Below, piece by piece: positions 1-6,906 of a stretch of DNA of 7,623 nt; position 1 is the stretch's first letter, and each line of letters begins with the position of its first letter. The DNA is from Candidatus Zixiibacteriota bacterium (GTDB lineage Bacteria > Zixibacteria > MSB-5A5 > GN15 > FEB-12), in NCBI GenBank assembly GCA_003641415.1, contig QNAG01000126.1, forward strand, positions 1 to 7,623, read 5' to 3'. The translations under genes were made by a program, and so were the position numbers. The notes beneath the pieces were generated by a model, which saw only the letters and a program-made list of their open reading frames with translations, did no database searches and had not been told where the DNA came from.

Positions 1-320
1 AAGAGCATGGCCAAGGTTCCACCGATAAGCGTCTGGTAACGCATAATCGTTTTCATCTGATCAGCACCGAGTTGCCCGCGCTCCATGGCTTCCTGAACCT
101 CTGGAATGTCCATTTGCATGGCGACCAAAAAGTCGACCGACAGATAGAAGAAGATACTCAGTATTACCGCCAACGCCAGATATGGAACGAGCACTTTCGG
201 GTGACTTTTGAGTTCCTCAAAGAACTCAGCAGGCTTATAGAAAACTTCAATCAATCCCCGAAAAGATAATCCGCCACGTTCATCTGGTGGACCTGATTGA
301 GCGATATCTACTTGATCCAT
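1..320 (-). CDS. Yip1-family integral membrane protein, N-terminal part (runs off left edge)
   Basis: The first 106 codons of a minus-strand gene are present and its 3' end lies outside the window. The ATG at 320-318 is preceded by a GAGGAG Shine-Dalgarno with five bases between, so the start is well supported. Residues 1-17 are polar. Residues 18-42 (LSFRGLIEVFYKPAEFFEEL, then KSHPK) match the way Yip1-domain proteins begin, with a short amphipathic stretch containing 'P.eFF..L...P' just before the first membrane helix. Residues 43-67 form that hydrophobic helix. Residues 69-95 are a charged loop rich in Met, Gln and Glu, and a second helix seems to begin near residue 98. Bacterial Yip1-domain proteins usually have about five helices and no established biochemical role. 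A separate intrinsic terminator lies between this gene and hppA upstream, so it is probably transcribed from its own promoter in 321-461. The family call is from sequence pattern and fairly confident; function is unknown. Confidence 0.75.
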   Translation of the reverse strand, partial: MDQVDIAQSGPPDERGGLSFRGLIEVFYKPAEFFEELKSHPKVLVPYLALAVILSIFFYLSVDFLVAMQMDIPEVQEAMERGQLGADQMKTIMRYQTLIGGTLAML

Positions 321-368
321 AAACTACTCCTCATGATTTATATTAACGAGCTAACCATATAAAAGTTT

Positions 369-446
369 CACTTTAGAACACTTCATCACTTGACACTTTC
401 ACCATGATGTCCCACCTATCAAAACTACTTATGATAGTTCAACTAT
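369..446. promoter_or_regulatory. Possible regulatory region upstream of the Yip1-family gene
   Basis: The 141 bases between the hppA terminator and the Yip1-family start contain no gene. Two patterns stand out. One is four copies of CACTT (AAGTG on the transcribed strand) beginning at 369, 379, 387 and 394, spaced 10, 8 and 7 bases. The other is a perfect palindrome with six-base arms around one central base, ATAGTT-C-AACTAT, at 434-446. No convincing promoter pair is visible on the minus strand. Either pattern could bind a regulator, but both are short and could occur by chance. Confidence 0.2.
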
Positions 447-461
447 ATTCATTCAGTACTC

Positions 462-494
462 AAAAAAAGAAGCTATCTTAATAAAGATAGCTTC
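462..494 (-). terminator. Intrinsic terminator of hppA
   Basis: On the minus strand an 11-base perfect stem (GAAGCTATCTT paired with AAGATAGCTTC, positions 494-469) closes a four-base TATT loop and is followed by seven T residues (468-462). It sits 32 bases past the hppA stop codon in the right orientation. It is a textbook Rho-independent terminator and should separate hppA from the Yip1-family gene. Confidence 0.93.
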
Positions 495-526
495 CGTATT
501 CAATCGTAGCAAGTGCTATGAAGAAT

Positions 527-2545
527 CTAGTTGAACAGGGCAGGCCCCACTACAAGCGAAACGATAGCCATCAACTTGATAAGGATATTCATCGAAGGAC
601 CGGAGGTATCCTTAAAGGGATCACCAACAGTATCGCCTACGACAGCAGCTTTGTGGGCGTCAGATCCCTTGCCGCCGTGTGCGCCACCTTCAATAAGCTT
701 CTTGGCATTGTCCCAGGCACCGCCGGCATTGGCCATCATCAGAGCCAACATCACACCTGACATGGTAGCCCCGGCTAACATACCACCCAAAGCTTCCGCT
801 CCTAACAGAGAGCCTACGATGATAGGAGCCAGGACAGCGGTTAAACCAGGAAGAACCATCTGCTTAAGAGCGCCACTAGTAGCGATGTCTACGCATCTCA
901 TGGTATCCGGTTTGGCCTTACCTTCCATCAATCCCTTGATTTCGCGGAACTGACGGCGAACCTCCTCAACCATCTTCTGGGCCGCTTTGCCGACCGCCGT
1001 CATGGTCAAAGAAGCCACAAAGAACGGCAGGACACCGCCTATAAAGAACCCAATAATTACTTTTACATCAAGAATGTTGATATTACCACCCAGGTTAACC
1101 GCAGCTGAATAAGCCGAGAATAGCGCCAGTGCTGTAAGAGCTGCTGAACCAATAGCGAAACCTTTCCCAATAGCAGCCGTAGTATTACCCAGTGCATCAA
1201 GACGGTCAGTAATCTTGCGCACTTCCGGACCCAGGCCGGACATTTCGGAAATACCACCTGCATTATCAGCGATTGGACCATAAGCATCAACCGACATGGT
1301 GACGCCAATAGTACCCAACATTCCAACCCCGGCGATACCGATACCGTACAGACCGGCAAAGCTGTAGCCGGTGTAGATGGCAGCACAAATCACGATAATC
1401 GGCAGCAAGCAGGATTCCATACCTACCGCCAGACCGTTGATGATGTTTGTGGCAGCACCGGTATTTGATGCTTCAGCTATCCTGCGAACAGGACCTGCGG
1501 CCGTATAGTATTCTGTTAAAAGACCAAGAATAATTCCTGCAACGTTACCGCCAATGATAGCCCAGAAAACTTTGTGATCAATTTCCAGGTAATCTATTAC
1601 AAACCATGCTGCCACCAGCATAGCCACTGCCCCGACATAAGTAACCAATCGCAGTGTAGCAGCTGGGTTCATGCTCGAGAAGAGACGAACGGAAAGCACA
1701 CCCAGCATTGAGGCCAGAGCGCCAAATGCAACGATCATCAGAGGCAGTTGCATATAAGCCTCGCGAGCCCCGGCAATTGCACCTGAAACCGTTCCGGGAA
1801 CACCGGAGATCGTAGCCGCGATGGCGATCGTGGCAATGATGGAGCCAACATAGGACTCGAAAAGATCGGCACCCATGCCTGCCGTGTCACCCACGTTGTC
1901 ACCAACGTTGTCAGCGATAACAGCAGGGTTGCGCGGATCATCCTCAGGAATGCCGGCTTCTACTTTACCGACCAAATCGGCACCGACATCAGCCGCCTTG
2001 GTGTAGATACCACCACCTATCCTGGCAAAGAGGGCTATCGAAGATGCCCCCATGGCGAATCCGTTGATAATTTTAGCGTCTTCTGGGTTGCCGAACAGAT
2101 AGAACATGACGCCAACGCCAATGAGGCCCAGTGAGGCCACTGTCATACCCATTACAGCTCCACCGGAGAAAGCAATCGACAGGGCTGCAGCCTGACCCGA
2201 TTCCTTAGCCGCCGTACAGGTACGGACATTAGCGCGCGTAGCAGCCTTCATGCCAATAAAACCGGCCAACATTGAGCAACCAGCGCCACCCAGGAAGGCA
2301 AACGCCGTGGTGCTCGGATCAACTTTCCAGAACAGGAGGCCAAATACCACGATAATGAAAATCACAAGTATCGAATACTCGCGCTTTAGGAATACCATAG
2401 CTCCATCGTGGATGACCTCAGAGATTTCTTTCATGGTGTCGGTACCGGCAGGTTTGCTTCTGATCCAGAAGAACAGACCCAAGGCAAAAATAAACCCGAC
2501 TACACCGATGAGAACGGATAATATACCAGTATCCACTGACAACAT
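527..2545 (-). CDS. hppA: K+-dependent-type membrane ion-translocating pyrophosphatase (HppA)
   Basis: This integral membrane pump of the cytoplasmic membrane hydrolyses pyrophosphate and uses the energy to export Na+ and/or H+. At 672 residues it is full length for the bacterial family. The hallmark motifs are intact: DVGADLVGKVE (186-196), the Asp-rich DNVGDNVGD (212-220) and GDTVGDPFKDTSGPS (637-651), which with bound Mg2+ form the pyrophosphate site. The subfamily switch reads GNTTAAIGKG (453-462). Alanine at 457 and glycine at 460 mark the K+-dependent class; K+-independent pumps have lysine at the first of these positions. In helix 6, GADLFESY (225-232) has Glu230 three residues after Asp227, the gate-glutamate position seen in Thermotoga-type Na+ pumps; plant-type H+ pumps place it seven residues after. 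Na+ or mixed Na+/H+ transport is therefore plausible, but some H+ pumps share this position. The region is rich in hydrophobic helices throughout. It is monocistronic, with its own terminator. The start is uncertain: the ATG at 2545 directly abuts the ribosome-binding site, and a GTG at 2536 (giving 669 residues) is better spaced. Confidence 0.97.
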   Translation of the reverse strand: MLSVDTGILSVLIGVVGFIFALGLFFWIRSKPAGTDTMKEISEVIHDGAMVFLKREYSILVIFIIVVFGLLFWKVDPSTTAFAFLGGAGCSMLAGFIGMKAATRANVRTCTAAKESGQAAALSIAFSGGAVMGMTVASLGLIGVGVMFYLFGNPEDAKIINGFAMGASSIALFARIGGGIYTKAADVGADLVGKVEAGIPEDDPRNPAVIADNVGDNVGDTAGMGADLFESYVGSIIATIAIAATISGVPGTVSGAIAGAREAYMQLPLMIVAFGALASMLGVLSVRLFSSMNPAATLRLVTYVGAVAMLVAAWFVIDYLEIDHKVFWAIIGGNVAGIILGLLTEYYTAAGPVRRIAEASNTGAATNIINGLAVGMESCLLPIIVICAAIYTGYSFAGLYGIGIAGVGMLGTIGVTMSVDAYGPIADNAGGISEMSGLGPEVRKITDRLDALGNTTAAIGKGFAIGSAALTALALFSAYSAAVNLGGNINILDVKVIIGFFIGGVLPFFVASLTMTAVGKAAQKMVEEVRRQFREIKGLMEGKAKPDTMRCVDIATSGALKQMVLPGLTAVLAPIIVGSLLGAEALGGMLAGATMSGVMLALMMANAGGAWDNAKKLIEGGAHGGKGSDAHKAAVVGDTVGDPFKDTSGPSMNILIKLMAIVSLVVGPALFN

Positions 2546-2551
2546 CTCCCC
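2546..2551 (-). promoter_or_regulatory. hppA ribosome-binding site that questions the annotated start
   Basis: On the minus strand GGGGAG ends immediately before the ATG at 2545-2543, leaving no spacer. Measured to the in-frame GTG at 2536-2534 the spacing is nine bases, which is workable. An in-frame stop lies a little further upstream, so no earlier start is available. This favours GTG initiation, although the ATG cannot be excluded. Confidence 0.55.
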
Positions 2552-2602
2552 GTTATACTTGTATGATTAAATTTGAGTTACACATGTATTTTCCACCTCT
2601 GT

Positions 2603-2694
2603 TTTTAGTAAAATCAAATTGGAATATATTCGCTTGTAAAAGAAAGTGAAAGCTAATTCTAATTACTATCCACTATTTATTAGTTTTAGTAAAA
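2603..2694. repeat. Two copies of an 11-base AT-rich near-palindrome upstream of hppA
   Basis: TTTTAGTAAAA occurs at 2603-2613 and again at 2684-2694, the second copy overlapping the upstream gene's terminator tract. The motif is almost self-complementary, with one central mismatch. The surrounding 145 bases (2546-2690) hold no gene and no convincing promoter pair on the minus strand. In such AT-rich DNA the repeat may be chance; a regulatory role is only a possibility. Confidence 0.2.
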
Positions 2695-2720
2695 AGGCTG
2701 ACATATCAACTATGCCAGCC
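2691..2720 (-). terminator. Intrinsic terminator of the 454-residue exported-protein gene
   Basis: On the minus strand GGCTGGCATA (2720-2711) pairs with TATGTCAGCC (2705-2696), ten pairs including one G-T wobble, around a five-base GTTGA loop. Five T residues (2695-2691) follow. It begins 25 bases after the stop codon. It should end the upstream transcript before hppA, so hppA needs its own promoter. Confidence 0.88.
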
Positions 2721-2745
2721 CAATATATGAGTGATTCATGAAAAA

Positions 2746-4110
2746 TTAGTAGCGTTGAATATCCACTGTTATTTTCGGAAAACCCCAGTAGGGATCGTTG
2801 GTATGAGTGAGGTTAAACAATGTAGCTGTGCTATCGGAGATCACCTCTTGTGAGGATAACAACTCCCACGCAAAGGGAATTAGAGGGAAGTTTGTCGTAT
2901 CTGTTACAAAGTTGTCCGGTTCCAGTGCAATAAAGACTGTCCCTTCGTTGCCGTAGCTATTCGGCAAAAGATTCAGAGGTCCGCTAACACCGTTTGGGAG
3001 ATCAACGAAGAACTCGTCTCCCGGAAAAGGAGGAACACGTAAACTTTGAGCATACCTGGCTCCATCATCATCAGGTTCATCTATCTTCGTAAATGTACCT
3101 GTAGAAATCATACCACCATCATAGCCGGGCAAGCGGTCCAACCCAATTTGAGTGTAACCCCAAGCCGGTAGAGTAAAATCACCTTCACTGGCACCTTCAG
3201 TCTTCACAACCGGCGCAACGATCCAAGTCTTATAATGCCATCCAAAAGAACTGTAATCGGGAAGTCCAAAATCATCCTGGGTAAAAAGATCATAGTAAAC
3301 TGTATCCAAAGGTCCGTACTGAAGAAAGAATTTTACTTCTGTAGTCAGAAATGAATCAGCAGGCTTTGTAAATGTTTCTGTCGAATCCTCAAATAAAAAT
3401 CCTATATGCTCAACTGTGTCTAAACCAAGAATAAGATTACTCGTATCTATGCGCGGATTAATAATGTCGACCACTACTGTTGTTTCCGTTTTTGCACCAA
3501 TGTCGTATATCCAGATTGGATCTATAGTAAAAGAGTCAAATGCAATTGTATCTTGAAGTGCACGTTCCACCATCTGGTAGCTACTAAGCCACAAGCCAGC
3601 GCCAGTGTTCTCGGTTCTATCGTAATCCGACATAGTCTGCAAATTGTACCGACAGGTAGCATACCATAACGAATCGGAGGACCAAGGGAATATAAGCTCA
3701 ATCAGGTTATCATTTGGATTGGTGACTTGATCAGTAAGCATAATTGGACCAGGGATAAGGGAATCATTATCTGGAACAGTTTCCACTGAGACATACACTG
3801 AATCGTAACTAAATATATCACCATCAAGGATAAATTCGTTGCTGTCAGCGCGAATCTCACCACTCTCATCCAGAAATTTCCTATTAACCAAGTCATAATT
3901 AAACGTACCCAGCGACACGAAATTTGAATCCTTGACTATCCAAAGTTCATAAATCATTCCTTGGGGAGCCGGGGGCAACATTTGCGCAGATAATTTTAAA
4001 CTTGTTGTTGAGACCGGAGTAAGAATATCATCCGGCTGGGAACACCCAAAATACAAAGTAGCCCCAACAATCATTAATGCAATGAGTAACAGCCAGTTAG
4101 CACGCCTCAT
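2746..4110 (-). CDS. Exported probable lipoprotein with two anti-sigma-K-like (RskA C-terminal-like) modules
   Basis: The protein has 454 residues. Residues 1-22 are a signal peptide (RR, then a hydrophobic stretch) ending at Cys23 in LYFGC. This is a plausible though non-ideal lipobox, with Tyr where Leu is usual, so surface or periplasmic anchoring is likely. I do not recognise the whole protein. Residues 48-125 resemble the extracytoplasmic domain of anti-sigma-K factors: YELWIV (54-59), SLGTF (66-70), then DSVYVSVE (103-110) and PGPIML (120-125). A second stretch, 292-413, repeats that order: YKTWIV (293-298), STGTF (336-340), TVFIALEPDN (391-400) and PLIPF (409-413). The middle (130-290) is beta-rich and acidic with no assigned domain. 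There is no cytoplasmic or membrane-spanning anti-sigma part, so this is a soluble envelope form of the fold. A strong Shine-Dalgarno, AGGAGG, lies 12 bases before the ATG, which is long; an in-frame stop rules out an earlier start. It has its own promoter and terminator, so it is monocistronic. Substrate or partner is unknown. Confidence 0.8.
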   Translation of the reverse strand: MRRANWLLLIALMIVGATLYFGCSQPDDILTPVSTTSLKLSAQMLPPAPQGMIYELWIVKDSNFVSLGTFNYDLVNRKFLDESGEIRADSNEFILDGDIFSYDSVYVSVETVPDNDSLIPGPIMLTDQVTNPNDNLIELIFPWSSDSLWYATCRYNLQTMSDYDRTENTGAGLWLSSYQMVERALQDTIAFDSFTIDPIWIYDIGAKTETTVVVDIINPRIDTSNLILGLDTVEHIGFLFEDSTETFTKPADSFLTTEVKFFLQYGPLDTVYYDLFTQDDFGLPDYSSFGWHYKTWIVAPVVKTEGASEGDFTLPAWGYTQIGLDRLPGYDGGMISTGTFTKIDEPDDDGARYAQSLRVPPFPGDEFFVDLPNGVSGPLNLLPNSYGNEGTVFIALEPDNFVTDTTNFPLIPFAWELLSSQEVISDSTATLFNLTHTNDPYWGFPKITVDIQRY

Positions 4111-4169
4111 AATTTACCAGATCCTCCTAAGAACGTGAATCGAGATTCCTTCTTTAATAACAACTGCAA

Positions 4170-4199
4170 AGTATAATCAAAGCCTGTCGGTACTGTCAA
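4170..4199 (-). promoter_or_regulatory. Sigma70-like promoter for the 454-residue exported-protein gene
   Basis: On the minus strand a perfect TTGACA (4199-4194) is followed after 18 bases by TATACT (4175-4170), one base from consensus. Transcription would begin near 4163, giving a leader of roughly 50 bases that includes the AGGAGG ribosome-binding site at 4128-4123. It is the best promoter in the window. It lies in a 251-base divergent region shared with the plus-strand gene starting at 4362. Confidence 0.75.
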
Positions 4200-4317
4200 G
4201 TCATTATTTCCTATCGAATTCGTCTTTATGAACATATTAGCACCTTATCAGCGCAACCTCCAATATTTGACGGACTACATATACCAATCATCTAAAGGAA
4301 TCGAATCTGAAAGTCGA

Positions 4318-4323
4318 TATAAT
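4318..4323 (+). promoter_or_regulatory. Possible -10 element for the zinc-ribbon/PEGA/TPR gene
   Basis: A perfect TATAAT lies 38 bases before the ATG at 4362. No good -35 box sits 16-18 bases upstream (the bases there are AAGGAA-like). A TTGACG at 4267-4272 is too far away to pair with it. The start codon has an AAGGA ribosome-binding site at 4348-4352 with nine bases of spacing. If the element is real, an activator or extended contacts may be needed. Confidence 0.4.
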
Positions 4324-4361
4324 GATAAACATAAGAATAAAACAGGTAAGGAATCACCGCA

Positions 4362-6512
4362 ATGAAATGTCCACGGTGCAATACAAATAATATTGATGAA
4401 AGTGCAACTATTTGTCCAAATTGCGGTTATACCCTAAGCTCAGAATCCAACCAGGACATTTCCGCAATCGATGAAGACACTTTGGACTTTGTTATCACTG
4501 AAAAAAGCGAAGATGACAGAGAGTTTGTTGGCGGCTCAAAAGAGTTCACAAATGACAGCGATCCTATAGGGGATGATCCCCAACAATTGAAAACCAATGA
4601 GATATCTAATGAGTTAAATTCTGACTCTCTTACTCTTGATACAGAAATAGCCTCAATTGATAAGTTAGATGATGATTCAGAACCACTCCTTCCTCTTAAT
4701 TCAGATATGATAGAAACCGAGGATCCTACATCAATAATATCATCTTCCAGTCCGGACACATCTGATAGTCCCTCTGACAAACTACAGAAGCTAAGCGACG
4801 AGGAAGTAAAAAAAATCGAGCAGAACCTCTATGGCAAGGGACCTATACTCAATGACCGTGAAAAAGCTGAAATTATCATGAAAAAAGATGACACCGATGA
4901 GCCTAATAATAAAATAAAGTTTCAGTCGGATGATTCCCTTAAAACCTCTCCACTTACTGATCAATTAAAGGGTGAAGATATCCCAAGACCAAAAATGACT
5001 GAACGCAGACGCGGAACGGCTTTCTTCTTCCGCAATTATATTCAGATCCTTGGGTCTCAAGAGCTACATTCCAGCGATGAACTATACGTGAATAGTCGAG
5101 TCTATGAGTTAAAAGCCAAACAGATAAACCCTCGTCTGATTTTTGGAAGTGCTGCTGTTGTTCTTGTCTTATTACTGGTTGGAGTCGGTTCACTGTTTAT
5201 ATCTGACATTTCCAATGATAGTGGACAACTTGTGGGAATAGTTCTTAACGAAGAGGGTCAACCGGTTTTGCAATCAGTAAAAATACGATTCCCAGAACTT
5301 GGAATTACCACAACCAGCGATGCCAAAGGCCTGTTTTCTTGCGAAGGACTCCCTCGCGGAACACACCAAATTGAATTCCTCTGGGGGGGTATAGTGCAGT
5401 GGACTGATTTCGCCACAATAGCTGACGGTAAAACTACAACAATAGCATTTCAGCCCGAGTCTTCTAACTTGGTAATTGAGCAAACCACGGTTGAACCTGA
5501 AAAAACAAAAGAACTAGCTACTAACCAAGCACAGGAATCCTCTGTCTCTATAGATGTAAACAACCAAACAAAAAAGAAAACATCAGCTAAACCACAGACT
5601 AAAAAGAAGAGCACAGAAGCAAAATCGAGCCGCTACTCAAAACTATCTCTACAGGCAAATATCGAGGGTGCCCGGCTTATGATGGACGGAACAGTGGTTG
5701 GAGCCGGTAATCTGACTTATGATCGTCTTAAAGCAGGTAAGCACTCTTACACTGTCTCCAAAGAAGGATATAATCCGGTTTCAGGACAAATTACTTTAAA
5801 AAAAGGAAAAACCAGTCAACTTGCTATAGATTTAACACCGATAGCTGAGAATACAAAACAGAAAACCTTCTCAGCCGAAGACTACTACTATTCGGGCACT
5901 ACAGCCTACGAGAATGGGGAGTTCGATATTGCTATTTCAGACCTGACCAAAGCTATAGACTTAGACCCCAATTACTCCCAGGCATATATGGATAGGGGTG
6001 AGATTTACGCCCAATTGAAAGATAACAAATCAGCCCATGATGACTTTGTACGAGTTGCCGAGATCAAACGCTTTAAGAAAGCCTACTCAGCTTCAGTAAC
6101 TGCCTACAATCGCGCTATAGATGTTAACCGTAAGTCAATTACTGCTTATTTAGGTCGCGCCTCTGCTCATCTTGCAAAAGGAGATAACCGAGCGGCTGTT
6201 ATTGATTACGAAATAGTTTTACGCATGGATAAACGTAACTCGGAAGCTTACTTTGGTCTTGGTAAAGCTCGTTTCAGCCAGGGTTCTTACAAGAAGGCTA
6301 TAAAACACTTCAAGGATGCTCGCTCTATTGATTCTCATAATCCATTGACTCATCAGTATCTGATGTTGAGCTACCTTGCTTTAGATGACACTAAAAATGT
6401 CAGGAAGAGCTACGAAAAATTCGCTAAAATTGCCAGTGAAGAGGAAATTTCCAAATTACATTCAGACTCGCGCTTTGCGGCTGTAGTGCGAATCGTGGAA
6501 AGGAACAAATAA
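4362..6512 (+). CDS. Membrane-tethered zinc-ribbon / PEGA / TPR protein
   Basis: A 716-residue modular protein of unknown function. Residues 1-23 are a zinc ribbon with Cys3, Cys6, Cys18 and Cys21 (CPRC...CPNCG). Residues 25-215 are mostly acidic, Ser-rich and probably disordered, with a more ordered charged patch at 144-176. Residues 216-256 look like a small beta-rich module ahead of one membrane helix (about 258-280). Lys and Arg just before the helix suggest that the zinc ribbon is cytoplasmic and the rest is outside the membrane. Residues 290-365 resemble a carboxypeptidase-regulatory-like beta-sandwich. Residues 402-421 are a Lys-rich linker with an imperfect ten-residue duplication. 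Residues 428-493 form a PEGA domain (GARLMMDG, LKAGKHSYTVSKEGY). Residues 507-692 hold about five TPR units, such as 508-537, 541-570, 593-626 and 627-660; 571-592 looks like a repeat lacking its first helix. PEGA and TPR domains usually serve protein or cell-wall binding, so a scaffold or envelope-sensing role is plausible. The stop codon is 13 bases before the two-CW gene, implying co-transcription. Confidence 0.85.
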   Translation: MKCPRCNTNNIDESATICPNCGYTLSSESNQDISAIDEDTLDFVITEKSEDDREFVGGSKEFTNDSDPIGDDPQQLKTNEISNELNSDSLTLDTEIASIDKLDDDSEPLLPLNSDMIETEDPTSIISSSSPDTSDSPSDKLQKLSDEEVKKIEQNLYGKGPILNDREKAEIIMKKDDTDEPNNKIKFQSDDSLKTSPLTDQLKGEDIPRPKMTERRRGTAFFFRNYIQILGSQELHSSDELYVNSRVYELKAKQINPRLIFGSAAVVLVLLLVGVGSLFISDISNDSGQLVGIVLNEEGQPVLQSVKIRFPELGITTTSDAKGLFSCEGLPRGTHQIEFLWGGIVQWTDFATIADGKTTTIAFQPESSNLVIEQTTVEPEKTKELATNQAQESSVSIDVNNQTKKKTSAKPQTKKKSTEAKSSRYSKLSLQANIEGARLMMDGTVVGAGNLTYDRLKAGKHSYTVSKEGYNPVSGQITLKKGKTSQLAIDLTPIAENTKQKTFSAEDYYYSGTTAYENGEFDIAISDLTKAIDLDPNYSQAYMDRGEIYAQLKDNKSAHDDFVRVAEIKRFKKAYSASVTAYNRAIDVNRKSITAYLGRASAHLAKGDNRAAVIDYEIVLRMDKRNSEAYFGLGKARFSQGSYKKAIKHFKDARSIDSHNPLTHQYLMLSYLALDDTKNVRKSYEKFAKIASEEEISKLHSDSRFAAVVRIVERNK

Positions 6513-6525
6513 AAAAGGAGAATCC

Positions 6526-6828
6526 GTGTCGGCAAAACTTAATTGCTGGCAATATAAGAACTGCGGCCGTGAGAAGGGCGGAATCATGGTCGATATTCTT
6601 GGTGAATGCCCAATACCATCCGCCATGAAATACGATGGGCATAACGATGGTATAGGAGCAGGGCGCGTCTGCTGGATAGTGCCCGACACCTCTTGTCGGC
6701 TCAATAATCAATTTCGTAACGGGCAAATCAAACAATGTTATAATTGTGAGTTCTATCAGCGTGTCGTTTTTGAAGAAGATGAAAACGTGCGTTTCCAATA
6801 CGCGACTAAGGAAACCACTAAAACCTGA
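6526..6828 (+). CDS. Small cysteine-rich protein of the two-CW type
   Basis: A 100-residue protein starting at GTG. An AAGGAG Shine-Dalgarno with five bases of spacing supports this start. It matches the pattern I know as the two-CW domain: NCW (6-8), KNCGRE (11-16), a Gly-Gly, then GECP (26-29), later GRVCW (46-50) and a final CYNCEFY (71-77). The seven cysteines are at 7, 13, 28, 49, 57, 71 and 74. No signal peptide or membrane segment is present, so it should be cytoplasmic. Metal or iron-sulfur binding is plausible from the cysteine spacing but unproven; the family has no established function. The gene lies 13 bases downstream of the zinc-ribbon/PEGA/TPR gene and very probably shares its transcript. 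No clear intrinsic terminator follows it. The acidic and then Lys/Thr-rich C-terminal tail (83-100) looks flexible. Confidence 0.85.
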   Translation: MSAKLNCWQYKNCGREKGGIMVDILGECPIPSAMKYDGHNDGIGAGRVCWIVPDTSCRLNNQFRNGQIKQCYNCEFYQRVVFEEDENVRFQYATKETTKT

Positions 6829-6906
6829 CCTTCCCTTTTATTGGTAATACGAGCTAGCTCCTTATGACTATATTCTAACCTCTCTATACATATCCCTTAT
6901 CATAAT

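Noticed and set aside
72..269. A 65-codon open frame on the plus strand at the left end
   Set aside because: It is antisense to the Yip1-family gene, which has a good ribosome-binding site and family-like sequence.
390..395. A perfect TTGACA on the plus strand as a -35 box
   Set aside because: There is no matching -10 at a suitable distance and no plus-strand gene downstream; the region leads into hppA transcribed from the opposite strand.
531..953. A 140-codon open frame on the plus strand
   Set aside because: It lies entirely antisense to hppA, whose motifs are intact; there is no ribosome-binding site and its composition is that of the complement of a conserved gene.
4427..4780. A 117-codon open frame on the minus strand
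   Set aside because: It is antisense to the acidic Ser-rich linker of the 716-residue protein; low complexity on one strand creates the long open frame on the other.
5565..5624. Imperfect ten-residue tandem repeat (QTKKK...) in the modular protein
   Set aside because: It lies in a Lys-rich flexible linker where such duplications are common; not reported as a separate finding.
6424..6798. A 124-codon open frame on the minus strand
   Set aside because: It is antisense across the junction of the modular gene and the two-CW gene, both of which have strong independent support.
6851..6860. GAGCTAGCTC palindrome after the two-CW gene as a terminator
   Set aside because: It is self-complementary without a loop and has no T run following, so it does not form a normal intrinsic terminator.
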